Positions 1 through 6,820 are shown, counted from the stretch's first letter. The stretch: 36,889 nt of DNA from Clostridia bacterium (GCA_017646745.1 JAGCLY010000042.1:1-36889), one strand, 5' to 3'. Made by a program: numbers and translations. The notes: generated by a model not told the origin, from the sequence alone.

Positions 1-175
1 ACCGAAATGTACTGTCTATAATGTTATCAACATTCCCAACCACTACAACCTTAAATCCTTTTTGTACGACATATGAGCTAAACTGCCAAAGCTTTTCAAA
101 CATACCGTTTGAGTCAAGTATCACCGATATGTCTTTCTCGGGGTGATATGCTGTAATTCTAAAGTAATTTGCCAT
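1..175 (-). CDS. Truncated mobile-element hypothetical protein (N-terminal 58 aa)
   Basis: A reading frame opens at an ATG on the minus strand (175) behind a strong AAGGAGG with good spacing and runs off the left edge, so only the first 58 codons are visible. It begins MANYFRITAYHPEKD and contains SNGMFEKLWQFSSYVVQKGF. I do not recognise a named domain, but short proteins of this character are common in conjugative elements of Clostridia. It lies 13 bases downstream of the pcfJ stop and in the same direction, so it is probably co-transcribed. Function unknown. Confidence 0.7.
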   Translation of the reverse strand, partial: MANYFRITAYHPEKDISVILDSNGMFEKLWQFSSYVVQKGFKVVVVGNVDNIIDSTFR

Positions 176-188
176 TTGTAAGTCCTCC

Positions 189-1502
189 TTATGCAGCTAT
201 TTTCTTTAACTGCCTTTTTGCGTAAGGCAACCATTTGGTATTTATGTATGTAGTAATATCATCTGACGGCTTTGTGTTGCCGTTTGCATAACATTGTAGT
301 ATTTTCTTTGATTTCAATGAGTATTCCATAGTAACAAGCGGGACGTTAGGTGCATCGGCACTACGGATAAAGAATATAAGCGTTTCCTCACGAGCGAATT
401 TCTGCTCATATCCCATACTGCCTACACAGTGGTGTAATGCTTTACCTTCAGCTTTAAGCTCTGCGGGACTCTTTGCTATGATAACAAGATAAGTAGCATT
501 TTTGTCCTTTTGCATAGGTAGATACTTTTCTGCAACGGCTTCAAATTTTTCGTAGAACTCAGCACGTTCCTTCTTGTCGTTTTCCATTTTCTTAGTGTTA
601 CACTCGTCAATACGAATATCGTGCCAACGAATAAAGTCGTGGGGAAAGCGATTCTTTTTATCCGTCATATCTAAACCAAGATAATTGCAAGCTTTAAGGT
701 AATCGTTATACAGACGATTGGAAATCTTTTGCTCGCCTATATATAAAAAATACTCCTCATAGTGAGGAGCAAATAAATCTCTGATAGCCTTAAAATCCCT
801 ATCTGCACAGAGGCTCTTTTTGGCACGTTCATAGGCATCTGCTACAAGTATAGGCTTTCCAGTTCTGTATGCGTGAAATATAGTAGATATGTAAACATTC
901 TTGCTTGCAATATCCTTTGCATTTTTGGAAAGCCATTTTCTAAACCTCGTGTCTTTCCCAAGCTTAACCATTATTTGTTTGCTCATGGCAAGCTTGGATA
1001 ATCCCATTTTTGTAACATACTCAAGTTGCGGATATTTTTCATACATACGAAGATATTTTATTATGTTGTCACCATCGTATATATCGCAAGCGGAGTATTT
1101 GTAAGCAGGGAACTTCAAAGCATATTCTGGATTGACAACTGGAGCGTAGGGGTCAAACTTATCGTCATAATGCCAACCCCATTCGGGATCTTCGTACCAT
1201 TTTGGCTCTTTAGTTAATCCTTCTTCGTGCCAGCCAACGCTATAGCCGGCAATGTAGTGAAATACCATGTCTTTTACAAAGCATTTATCAGAGTGTACTC
1301 CGTGTACTGCAACCTGCTTGTAATGCCAATTCTTATAACGGTTTTTAACAGCTACAGTAACCTTTACCAGCTCACTGTCATTCTTGGTTAGATAAGAGTA
1401 AAAGCGAGTAATACCTTTTGTTTCGGGATAACGCTTCAGGTCTCGCTTTTTTATCAGTTTTAATATGTATTTAGGAATGGGCTTAATCTTTTCCATTTTC
1501 AT
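189..1502 (-). CDS. pcfJ: PcfJ-like protein of conjugative elements
   Basis: A 437-residue protein resembling PcfJ, first named on Enterococcus plasmid pCF10; its role in transfer is not established. The conserved C-terminal block is clear: AELKAEGKALHHCVGSMGY (about residues 350-370), then a basic stretch with LIFFIRS and PLVTMEYS, ending in a Lys-rich tail. The N-terminal half is rich in Trp, Tyr and Lys and contains repeated aromatic pairs around WHEEG and WGWHYDD. The start is ATG at 1502, and the TAA of the upstream pcfK gene shares one base with it (TAATG), so translation is probably coupled. PcfJ next to PcfK is the usual arrangement and supports both calls. Confidence 0.85.
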   Translation of the reverse strand: MKMEKIKPIPKYILKLIKKRDLKRYPETKGITRFYSYLTKNDSELVKVTVAVKNRYKNWHYKQVAVHGVHSDKCFVKDMVFHYIAGYSVGWHEEGLTKEPKWYEDPEWGWHYDDKFDPYAPVVNPEYALKFPAYKYSACDIYDGDNIIKYLRMYEKYPQLEYVTKMGLSKLAMSKQIMVKLGKDTRFRKWLSKNAKDIASKNVYISTIFHAYRTGKPILVADAYERAKKSLCADRDFKAIRDLFAPHYEEYFLYIGEQKISNRLYNDYLKACNYLGLDMTDKKNRFPHDFIRWHDIRIDECNTKKMENDKKERAEFYEKFEAVAEKYLPMQKDKNATYLVIIAKSPAELKAEGKALHHCVGSMGYEQKFAREETLIFFIRSADAPNVPLVTMEYSLKSKKILQCYANGNTKPSDDITTYINTKWLPYAKRQLKKIAA

Positions 1503-2068
1503 TACAATCTCACCTCCAGGTCACATCCAAAGATTTCACAAATAATAGCAACAAGGTCATCGGTTTCGGTCGATGGCTTTTCTTCTATAATTTCGCCGGT
1601 GTCGGTGTTAATACAAAGGCTTGTATCCTCGATCGTTGTTTCTATAATAGGTTCATCGGAGAAGTCAAATAGCGAGAGCTGATCCGATTGAGGCTCAGAT
1701 TTTGTCACTTTTTGAGTGACATTCGGTGCGCGATGCGCAACCACATTAATCTTATACTCGCTACCGTCCTCGTTGTAGAGCTTACCCACGATGCTTTCTT
1801 CTTCAAAATAGTGAATAGCCCAACCGAAAACAACATCGCTTTGCACACAAACAGCTGAAGCACCTTTTTCTGCTTGCTTTCTTGCTTCATCGGTTGCATA
1901 TTTCATAAAGCCGTCAAGCGTCTTTTTGTTGATAAGTGTCTTACCGTCCTTTTCAACTTTAACACCATTGTTTATTTTTTCTGCAAGCGTTTCACTTGCA
2001 TTTTCCTCCAAGTATTTCTTAATAAGTTCTTGTTCTGTACCTTTTGCGGTGAGATTTAATGTAATCAT
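1502..2068 (-). CDS. pcfK: PcfK-like protein of conjugative elements
   Basis: 188 residues. The N-terminus (MITLNLTAKGTEQELIKKYLEENA) and the block KTLDGFMKYATDEARKQ, followed by VFGWAIHYFEEESIVG, match the PcfK-like family found beside pcfJ. The C-terminal third (QLSLFDFSDEP onward) is acidic and low in complexity, as expected for this family, and may be disordered. The ATG at 2068 has AGGAGGT at ideal spacing. The preceding gene overlaps its first 50 bases. Function unknown; context suggests a role in conjugation or element maintenance. Confidence 0.8.
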   Translation of the reverse strand: MITLNLTAKGTEQELIKKYLEENASETLAEKINNGVKVEKDGKTLINKKTLDGFMKYATDEARKQAEKGASAVCVQSDVVFGWAIHYFEEESIVGKLYNEDGSEYKINVVAHRAPNVTQKVTKSEPQSDQLSLFDFSDEPIIETTIEDTSLCINTDTGEIIEEKPSTETDDLVAIICEIFGCDLEVRL

Positions 2069-2372
2069 TATATTTACCTCCTAATTTTTGATTTTGTTGT
2101 AAAAAGAAAAAATCCCTTTTCTGTTTCCAGAAGGGTACTTCGTGCCAGATGCCATCTCTGACCTCTGACTTCTTTATTGGAATAATAACCCACTCGGGCT
2201 TTTTAAGTGGGCGATTGTATAAGGTGGCTATAGAGGGAGAACGTAGGTACATTTTCTTTACCGATTTCGCTTGTTTATATGTATGAGTTAAAAATCTTAC
2301 TGTATATTCCTTATCACCTTTTTCTCTAAAACATACCTTATATCCGTGTAAATTGTAAAGTTTGATTTTCAT
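2019..2372 (-). CDS. Small basic hypothetical protein of the mobile element
   Basis: From the ATG at 2372 it codes for 117 residues starting MKIKLYNLHGYKVCF, strongly basic, with PEWVIIPIKKSEVRDGIWHEV in the middle and a tail of KSHRKRYRTRTY. The frame stays open upstream to 2414, giving other possible starts (for example ATG at 2387) that overlap the end of the preceding gene; no clear Shine-Dalgarno decides, and translational coupling is likely. Its 3' end overlaps pcfK by 50 bases in another frame. No family recognised. Confidence 0.6.
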   Translation of the reverse strand: MKIKLYNLHGYKVCFREKGDKEYTVRFLTHTYKQAKSVKKMYLRSPSIATLYNRPLKKPEWVIIPIKKSEVRDGIWHEVPFWKQKRDFFFLQQNQKLGGKYNDYIKSHRKRYRTRTY

Positions 2373-2379
2373 TTCACAA

Positions 2380-2658
2380 TTAATCATCGTCATTTTCATC
2401 GGATAATGTCTCAAAAGCTAATCTCATACCAAGGCGAAAAGCATATACAAATATACTCTTTTCACTAAGGCAATTCAGCTCGTTCATAGCATCATCATAT
2501 TTTTCAAGTGTCTCCTTTTGTTTATCGTCAAGCGCTGCCGAAAGCTCGCTGCGGTTTCTACCCATAATTTTGAGCAAATCTCTCATTCGAGGATCATCCT
2601 CTCTGTGCTCCTGTGGGTCGGTGTTGCCGTACCATAAATCAAGTATTGTCTTTTTCAT
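2380..2658 (-). CDS. Small helical protein, DUF6809-like
   Basis: 92 residues, starting MKKTILDLWYGNTDPQEH and continuing into a helical, charged region (ALDDKQKETLEKYDDAMNEL) and FVYAFRLGMRLAFE near the end. The LWYGN start and the later LGMRLAFE-type helix resemble the small proteins I recall as DUF6809 on Firmicutes mobile elements; this is from memory and unchecked. A GGAGG lies 9-10 bases before the ATG. The stop is close to the next gene's start, consistent with one operon. Confidence 0.65.
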   Translation of the reverse strand: MKKTILDLWYGNTDPQEHREDDPRMRDLLKIMGRNRSELSAALDDKQKETLEKYDDAMNELNCLSEKSIFVYAFRLGMRLAFETLSDENDDD

Positions 2659-2671
2659 ATTCTTTTCCTCC

Positions 2672-2923
2672 TTAAAGTATATCTTCTACTGCTCTGAGCA
2701 TTTCAGCTTCAATGTTTATATCGTCAAGCTCTTCTTCAATATAGTCACGTACAAAATCCTCAATTATAGGATCAATATCTATCTTCTCAACCCTTTTGTT
2801 CATACGGTCATTTACAAGATCGTCAATATCAATACGGTCAACGGCATTTTCTATAGCCTCTTCAAAATCATAATTATCTATAGCCGCCTTAATTGTTCTT
2901 CTTAATCTTTCTTTGAGTGTCAT
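2672..2923 (-). CDS. Acidic small hypothetical protein
   Basis: 83 residues and highly acidic apart from a basic start (MTLKERLRRTIKAAIDNYDF). It is rich in Asp/Glu/Ile patterns such as RIDIDDLVNDRM and EELDDINIEAEM, suggesting an amphipathic helical protein. AAGGAG precedes the ATG. It sits 13 bases after the stop codon... of the ArdA-like gene's downstream neighbour order: ardA ends at 2934, this gene starts at 2923, so the spacing of 10 bases implies co-transcription. No family recognised. Confidence 0.6.
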   Translation of the reverse strand: MTLKERLRRTIKAAIDNYDFEEAIENAVDRIDIDDLVNDRMNKRVEKIDIDPIIEDFVRDYIEEELDDINIEAEMLRAVEDIL

Positions 2924-2933
2924 ATTTTTCTCC

Positions 2934-3488
2934 TTATCTTATTTCAATTATTCCACCTGAATATTCGTGGTAGCCTTCGTAGCTAAATTCTTCGCCATAC
3001 CTGGCATAGTCAATATAGTTTTCAAGAAAGCTTGGGATTTGAGTTCCTATGTATTCGTTAATCATCTGATAACCAAGATCATACCAATCTGTGTCGGGGT
3101 AGAGATAAATATCTCCGTCCCAATCCTCGCCATAATCTTTTACTCTCTGTTCAAAAGCACGATAACCCTCAACCTCTATGTAGGCTTCCATTATTCTGTA
3201 TTTGTAATCATTATCAAGAACGCCGGATTCCTTTAGTAGTTCAAAGAAGGTTTTAGGATGTACGTAATCCCAATTCGCATCACCGGGAAAGTTTTCTACG
3301 TCCTGTATAAACAATTCCTCGTCAATGCCGTCAAGATCAAATCCTTGCGCTTTAAGTTCATCCTCAATTTCTTTCCAATCCAAGTAAAGAGAAAGGTCGA
3401 GCCATCTTGAACCTAAAGCCCTTGAATTACAAGCGTTATATGAGCCCCAAGAGCCAATAACAATAGAAATACTGTTTGTAGTAATCAT
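2934..3488 (-). CDS. ardA: ArdA-like antirestriction protein
   Basis: ArdA proteins are elongated acidic dimers that mimic DNA and block type I restriction enzymes, protecting a conjugative element as it enters a new cell. This 184-residue protein fits: it is very acidic and has the N-terminal pattern WGSYNACNSRALGSRWLDLS (ArdA proteins typically start with a strand, then Asn/Gly and a WxxL segment). It continues with IDEELFIQDVENFP, a central helical region, then IGTQIPSFLENYIDYARYG and a C-terminal strand. It is slightly longer than the roughly 165 residues usual for ArdA. AAGGAGGTG lies just before the ATG. Confidence 0.8.
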   Translation of the reverse strand: MITTNSISIVIGSWGSYNACNSRALGSRWLDLSLYLDWKEIEDELKAQGFDLDGIDEELFIQDVENFPGDANWDYVHPKTFFELLKESGVLDNDYKYRIMEAYIEVEGYRAFEQRVKDYGEDWDGDIYLYPDTDWYDLGYQMINEYIGTQIPSFLENYIDYARYGEEFSYEGYHEYSGGIIEIR

Positions 3489-3510
3489 TATTTCACCTCC
3501 TTAAAGTCGT

Positions 3511-3720
3511 TTATATTGTTTTTTTGTATTCACAGCCATATTCGAAGTAATAACCGTTTTCATCTTGATAGAGATCGTATGTAACAACGGTAATCTTACC
3601 TCTGTTTGTAACTGCTACGGATATTTCGTTTTTAAGCTCGTTAAGGTCAACGATATTGAAGGTGATCCAAGCTTCACCATCGTGAATCTTAAATTCGTGT
3701 AAATAGAACTTGTTTTTCAT
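3511..3720 (-). CDS. Small hypothetical protein of the mobile element
   Basis: From the ATG at 3720, preceded by AAGGAGATATAAA, the product is 69 residues, starting MKNKFYLHEFKIHDGEAWI and ending GYYFEYGCEYKKTI. The frame is open further upstream, but the ribosome binding site favours this start. It appears to be a small beta-rich protein with no recognisable domain. It lies 16 bases downstream of the stop of the first gene in this operon and 22 bases upstream of ardA. Confidence 0.55.
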   Translation of the reverse strand: MKNKFYLHEFKIHDGEAWITFNIVDLNELKNEISVAVTNRGKITVVTYDLYQDENGYYFEYGCEYKKTI

Positions 3721-3736
3721 TTTATATCTCCTTTTC

Positions 3737-4039
3737 TTATTCTTCGATGATTTTATACCAGATTTTATAATCAAGCTGAACTTCACGTTTTTCGTAATTA
3801 TCTTTACCGGTATCGATATCGATTTCACGGATTTCGTAATATCCACCTTGATATTCGTTAGGTCTGTAGGGGATAGGATGACAATCTTTGACACAATCTT
3901 CAAAGACTCTGATATATGGTTTGCTATTCTGACTTATACAAGCGATAACCAAATCCGTATCGGTGATATAACCTACACCTTTCTGTTCGATCATTTCATT
4001 TCTTTTGTACCTCTTAACCGAGTAGTACACTTTTTTCAT
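3737..4039 (-). CDS. Small hypothetical protein, first gene of the ardA operon
   Basis: A 100-residue protein from the ATG at 4039, chosen because GGAGGT lies nine bases upstream; the longer open frame to 4123 has no such site. It starts MKKVYYSVKRYKRNEMIE and includes KPYIRVFEDCVKDCHPIPY and GGYYEIREIDIDTG. No domain recognised. It is the first gene of the minus-strand mobile-element operon, directly after the inverted-repeat region, and so would be among the first expressed together with ardA. Confidence 0.6.
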   Translation of the reverse strand: MKKVYYSVKRYKRNEMIEQKGVGYITDTDLVIACISQNSKPYIRVFEDCVKDCHPIPYRPNEYQGGYYEIREIDIDTGKDNYEKREVQLDYKIWYKIIEE

Positions 4040-4130
4040 TTTTCTATACCTCCGTATATTTTTATTTTTGCCTTCCGGCAAGGTGCATTGTGCATACTTT
4101 GGTGAAATGAAAGCCATATTCAACTCGGTA

Positions 4131-4275
4131 TGTATAAGTCAACGAGGGACAGAAATTAGTGCATTATTGTAAAAAGAAAAAAGCCAAGTAACCTTTTACA
4201 GCTACTTGGCTCTATCCATAATCTTGGCTATTCAATTTTTAAGTGCTAATTTCCGACCCGACATTGACTTATACG
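4131..4275. repeat. Imperfect inverted repeat upstream of the ardA operon
   Basis: The arm at 4131-4162 is complementary to 4243-4275. The shared blocks are GTATAAGTCAA and GAAATTAG, with a GGG between them; the centre of each arm has diverged. A second small copy of the inner block (ACAATTAGCAC) lies at 4287-4297. The 80 bases between the arms hold a separate terminator-like hairpin. The arms could form a long cruciform or single-stranded hairpin. The position just ahead of an antirestriction operon is where single-stranded promoters (Frpo/ssi type) and oriT-associated repeats occur on conjugative elements, but the function here is inferred. Confidence 0.6.
4164..4211 (-). terminator. Intrinsic terminator or attenuator ahead of the ardA operon
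   Basis: On the minus strand, AGCCAAGTA (4203-4211 side) pairs with TACTTGGCT (4182-4190 side) in a 9 bp stem, followed by TTTTTTCTTTTT. It lies upstream of, not after, the minus-strand genes, so either it ends a transcript coming from the right (for example the structured element at 4.4 kb) or it attenuates the ardA operon. It sits between the arms of the larger inverted repeat, so the two structures could be alternatives. Confidence 0.7.
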
Positions 4276-4387
4276 AAAAGTATGCGACAATTAGCACCTC
4301 GGGAGGGAAAATATATTGGAGATTGTTATCAATTCAAGAATGCAAGGATGCAACAATGCAAAACTTTTACGCTTTCTGTCGGTGGTT

Positions 4388-4504
4388 GACTCGTACGAAG
4401 GAATCGAATGCACTCCAAAAAGAATTCCCTTTTCGGAATTGGGTTCGAAACATTGCTCAGTCCTTCCCCGTGGGAAGCTCGTCATACGGAGCAAATTCCC
4501 GTAC
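4388..4504 (-). ncRNA. Structured repeat element, copy A (candidate RNA)
   Basis: Copy A of an element also present at 6384-6496. The conserved anchors, read on the plus strand, are GGGTTCGAAACA (4441-4452) and ATTCCCGTAC (4495-4504), exactly 64 bases end to end in both copies. Between them are an outer stem (4453-4458 with 4489-4494) and a hairpin (4463-4468 with 4472-4477, 3-base loop). To the left are a hairpin (4423-4428 with 4435-4440) and a stem GACTC/GAATC whose C-A mismatch becomes a U-G pair on the minus strand. Primary sequence differs from copy B while pairing is kept. Family unknown to me; it could be an RNA gene or a MITE-like repeat. Confidence 0.5.
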
Positions 4505-4509
4505 AAAAG

Positions 4510-4540
4510 CAGACGGATTAGATGTCCGTCTGTTTTTTTC
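4510..4540 (+). terminator. Intrinsic terminator
   Basis: CAGACGGA (4510-4517) pairs perfectly with TCCGTCTG (4525-4532) around a 7-base loop, followed by seven T. It is directional for the plus strand, although no plus-strand gene is evident just upstream. It lies 5 bases from the edge of structured element copy A, so it could belong to that element if the element is transcribed on the plus strand. Confidence 0.75.
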
Positions 4541-4597
4541 TTAGCGACGCCGACTTGTATCAAGACAAGCACACACCACGGCGCGAAAAGATTTTTA

Positions 4598-4627
4598 TTG
4601 AAATATTATATGAATTTGTGTTATAAT
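4598..4627 (+). promoter_or_regulatory. Sigma-A promoter for the membrane protein/TetR cassette
   Basis: TTGAAA (4598-4603) and TATAAT (4622-4627) are separated by 18 bases, about 140 bases ahead of the first cassette gene. The long leader (to 4767) contains the near-palindromic stretch AACAACAGTTTTTCAAAAACTTGTTGTT (4676-4703, given here only as a landmark), which could be a TetR-type operator or a hairpin. Confidence 0.6.
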
Positions 4628-4675
4628 TAATAAGGTCGGTCGAGGCGATTTGGGAGCTTCTGTCTTTTTTACAAA

Positions 4676-4703
4676 ACAACAGTTTTTCAAAAACTTGTTG
4701 TTC
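4676..4703. promoter_or_regulatory. Inverted repeat in the leader, possible TetR operator
   Basis: The stretch starting at about 4676 reads as two arms, AACAACAGTTTTT and AAAAACTTGTTGTT, complementary apart from one base of bulge, around a short C-containing loop. It lies between the promoter at 4598-4627 and the first gene of a cassette that includes its own TetR regulator. A self-regulatory operator is a reasonable guess; a hairpin in the mRNA leader is the alternative. Confidence 0.4.
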
Positions 4704-4767
4704 CGTTTTCACTTGGAGGTTGGTACAATAAAGTCACAACAAAACAAACCGAAAAGGAGAAAACCAA

Positions 4768-5121
4768 ATGAACACAGACAAAATTTATGCCGAATCTATC
4801 GCCAATGAGTATTCCCCTAAGGACAGCTCTAAAATCGTTAAGCTTCGCAAACTCGACAGGAAAGCAAAGCTACCTGCAACCATCTTTACTTATACGTGGG
4901 GTATTACATCCTCACTTGTATTCGGTACAGGTATGTGCCTCGGAATGCAGGTTATCGGTAGCGGGATAACTCATATGGTGCTTGGTATTATTATTGGCAT
5001 TATAGGTATGGTAGGATGTGGTGTGAACTACCCTATCTACAAGAAAATGTTTGAAAACGGAAAAAAGAAGTATGCTTATGAAATTGTGGAGCTTGCAAGA
5101 GAGATCATCGAGGAAAAGTAA
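4768..5121 (+). CDS. Small two-helix membrane protein in a TetR cassette
   Basis: 117 residues: a soluble N-terminal part (MNTDKIYAESIANEYSPKD, then KIVKLRKLDRKAKLPA), two transmembrane helices at about residues 39-59 and 66-86 (WGITSSLVFGTGMCLGM; VLGIIIGIIGMVGCGV), and a short cytosolic tail of charged helix. I recall relatives labelled dihydropteridine reductase in databases; nothing in this sequence supports that activity, so I do not adopt it. AAAAGGAGA precedes the ATG. The next gene, a TetR regulator, starts 21 bases later; co-regulation is likely. Confidence 0.75.
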   Translation: MNTDKIYAESIANEYSPKDSSKIVKLRKLDRKAKLPATIFTYTWGITSSLVFGTGMCLGMQVIGSGITHMVLGIIIGIIGMVGCGVNYPIYKKMFENGKKKYAYEIVELAREIIEEK

Positions 5122-5142
5122 GACATCAAGGAGGGCAGTCTT

Positions 5143-5739
5143 GTGAATAAAAACGAAAGCAAATACTTTAATACAGCGATCAGAATGAACGAAGCCCTCA
5201 TTTCGTTGCTTGAAAAAAAAGACTTTGAGTATATCACCATTAAGGAAATATGCGAAGCGGCGGGGGTAAACCGTTCTACCTTTTACCTTCATTATGAGAA
5301 CACCTCGGAGTTACTTGCGGAAACTGCAAGGTATATCCTTGATAAGCACTTTGCTTATTATTCTGCTGATACAAAAGGGATTACAGAACGCTTTGCAAAT
5401 TGCGAACTTAGGGATTTGCTTTTTGCAACATCCGAATATCTTACGCCTTACTTAACTTTTATTAGAGAAAATAGGCGAATTTTCAAGGTTAGCATCAAGC
5501 ACTTCAACTCTATGAATATGGATGAGGTATATGGCAATATGTTCACGCATATCTTCAATCCTATCCTTGAACGCTTTCGCGTCCCCGAAAAGGAGCGTGA
5601 TTATGTAATGAAATTCTATCTGACGGGCATATTTGCAATTGTGATGGAGTGGCTTGATAAGAACTGCTCTGATGATATAGATACCATAATAAAGGTCATC
5701 ACCGATTGCGTGATGGGTGAAAGGAATATCAGTGGATAG
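5143..5739 (+). CDS. TetR/AcrR-family transcriptional regulator
   Basis: 198 residues starting at a GTG preceded by AAGGAGGG. The N-terminal helix-turn-helix covers about residues 10-55: FNTAIRMNEALISLLEKKDF, then ITIKEICEAAGVNRSTFYLHY, the classic TetR recognition helix with TFYLHYEN. The C-terminal ligand domain is all-helical and of the type with a long helical bundle (FNPILERF, FYLTGIFAIVMEWLDKN). It probably controls the two flanking membrane-protein genes and itself; ligand unknown. Its stop overlaps the start of the next gene. Confidence 0.9.
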   Translation: MNKNESKYFNTAIRMNEALISLLEKKDFEYITIKEICEAAGVNRSTFYLHYENTSELLAETARYILDKHFAYYSADTKGITERFANCELRDLLFATSEYLTPYLTFIRENRRIFKVSIKHFNSMNMDEVYGNMFTHIFNPILERFRVPEKERDYVMKFYLTGIFAIVMEWLDKNCSDDIDTIIKVITDCVMGERNISG

Positions 5740-6307
5740 AACGCTCAAAATTGCACTTTTCAGCTTGATCTTTAGTATTGCTTTTGGTGCATACTATTTT
5801 GTATTTGGCATTGTATCAGGCTCGTGGTGGCTTTTAACACTTGGCTCGTATTATTTGATGCTGAGCATCATTCGCTTTGTGGTGCTAAGAGAGAAGAAGC
5901 GGGAACGCTTAATCGCAAGATTTACGGGTTGGATGTTGATGGTGTTGTCTATCCCTCTTGTCGGAACTGTTATTCTATCGGTTGTGCGTGACAGAGGTCA
6001 AAAATTCCATATGATAGTGATGATAGCCATTGCAACATATGCTTTTACCAAGATTACACTTGCAACAATCAATCTTATAAAATCTCTCCGTAGTACCTCT
6101 ACAATACTCATAACACTACGAAACATATCCTTTGCTGATGCCTTTGTATCTATATTTGCATTACAACGTTCAATGCTCGTATCGTTTGACGGAATGACCG
6201 AAACAGAAATAGTGATTATGAATGCGACTCTCGGTTCAGCCGTATGCGTAGTAGTATTTTTGCTTGGATTAAATCTTGTACGAGATAGAAAACACAATAT
6301 GCCGTAA
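5732..6307 (+). CDS. Polytopic membrane protein downstream of TetR
   Basis: The start is GTG at 5732, overlapping the tetR stop, with AAAGGA six bases upstream; an alternative GTG lies at 5717. The product is 191 residues with five or six hydrophobic segments (IALFSLIFSIAFGAYYFVFG; LTLGSYYLMLSIIRFVV; GWMLMVLSIPLVGTVIL; IVMIAIATYAFTKITLA; LGSAVCVVVFLLGLNLV). Positively charged loops such as LREKKRERLIARF suggest cytosolic connections. No family recognised with confidence. The gene order (small membrane protein, TetR, polytopic membrane protein) suggests an efflux or envelope-stress cassette, which is inference only. Confidence 0.75.
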   Translation: MDRTLKIALFSLIFSIAFGAYYFVFGIVSGSWWLLTLGSYYLMLSIIRFVVLREKKRERLIARFTGWMLMVLSIPLVGTVILSVVRDRGQKFHMIVMIAIATYAFTKITLATINLIKSLRSTSTILITLRNISFADAFVSIFALQRSMLVSFDGMTETEIVIMNATLGSAVCVVVFLLGLNLVRDRKHNMP

Positions 6308-6337
6308 AGGTTCGATTTAGTTATATCTCGGCTCACC

Positions 6338-6382
6338 AACGAAAACAAAGGCACTCCACAAGGAGTGCCTTTTGTTTTCGTT
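6338..6382. terminator. Long bidirectional terminator
   Basis: A stem of about 20 bp with a single bulge: arms 6338-6357 and 6362-6382, core GGCACTCC/GGAGTGCC, loop ACAA. Both sides carry T-rich runs (TTTTGTTTTC on plus, TTTGTTTTC on minus), so it can end the TetR cassette on the plus strand and any transcript of structured element copy B on the minus strand. Confidence 0.8.
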
Positions 6383-6383
6383 G

Positions 6384-6496
6384 CGACCCCGTCGGGATCG
6401 ACCCACTCTGAAAATCTGCGATTTTCAGAATAGGGTTCGAAACACAGCATCGTCGTCTCCTGTGGAGACCTAGCAAGACGAGGCTGATTCCCGTAC
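6384..6496 (-). ncRNA. Structured repeat element, copy B (candidate RNA)
   Basis: Copy B of the element at 4388-4504. Anchors on the plus strand are GGGTTCGAAACA (6433-6444) and ATTCCCGTAC (6487-6496), again spanning 64 bases. Stems: 6384-6390 with 6394-6400 (a C-A on plus that becomes G-U on minus); 6408-6416 with 6420-6428 (9 bp); 6445-6448 with 6483-6486 extended by 6450-6454 with 6477-6481; and 6455-6460 with 6464-6469 around a 3-base loop. On the minus strand the element is followed directly by the strong terminator at 6338-6382, as expected for a small RNA of about 160 nt. Identity unknown. Confidence 0.5.
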
Positions 6497-6501
6497 GCTC
6501 A

Positions 6502-6726
6502 TCAAACCCACTCAAAACGCTTTGCGTTTTGAATATGGGCATTGCCGCTCGGGATATTATTTGTTCTGATTACACTTATTGTACTGCCTGCACGTGCCAT
6601 CTCCTCGCCAGGCAAGATACCGACTGCGTCGGTATGCGCATACCCCGACCGAAGATCTGAAAGCTCGCTTTCAAGGCGAAGGAAACGGGTATATTCATCT
6701 TTGATGAAATTCTCGAGATTCGACAT
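6502..6726 (-). CDS. Possible small protein or gene remnant
   Basis: From the ATG at 6726 the frame gives 74 residues starting MSNLENFIKDEYTRFLRLE, with ILPGEEMARAG and TISVIRTNN, a sequence with real protein character (helical and charged, followed by a strand). There is no convincing ribosome binding site, and the last 15 or so residues come from DNA next to structured element B. It may be the remnant of an older gene whose end was replaced by the repeat. No family named. Low confidence that it is expressed. Confidence 0.35.
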   Translation of the reverse strand: MSNLENFIKDEYTRFLRLESELSDLRSGYAHTDAVGILPGEEMARAGSTISVIRTNNIPSGNAHIQNAKRFEWV

Positions 6727-6732
6727 TCTAGC

Positions 6733-6820
6733 AATCAGCCTAACTTTGATTTGCAAAGTTAAAAAACACTTGAAAATTCTATTTGTATGTGATATGATAG
6801 AAGAAAAAATTAGGCTGATT
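6733..6820. repeat. 11 bp inverted repeat around a promoter
   Basis: AATCAGCCTAA (6733-6743) is repeated as its perfect complement TTAGGCTGATT (6810-6820). A second short inverted repeat, AACTTTG/CAAAGTT, lies inside the left arm (6742-6760). The promoter of the YwaF-like gene lies between the arms and the right arm falls at about the transcription start. It could be an operator pair or the tips of a small inserted element. Confidence 0.5.
6770..6798 (+). promoter_or_regulatory. Sigma-A promoter for the YwaF-like gene
   Basis: TTGAAA (6770-6775) and TATGAT (6793-6798) with a 17-base spacer, 45 bases ahead of the ATG at 6844. Confidence 0.7.

Noticed and set aside
901..1217. Short plus-strand open frames inside pcfJ
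   Set aside because: Shadows of the real gene, without ribosome binding sites.
4441..4504. TTCGAAAC-like T-loop, suggesting a tRNA gene
   Set aside because: No acceptor, D or anticodon arms fit; the pattern is part of the structured repeat element.
5998..6450. 150-codon minus-strand open frame overlapping the polytopic membrane protein and structured element B
   Set aside because: It reads through a terminator and the structured element and has no ribosome binding site; it is explained by the plus-strand gene and the repeat.
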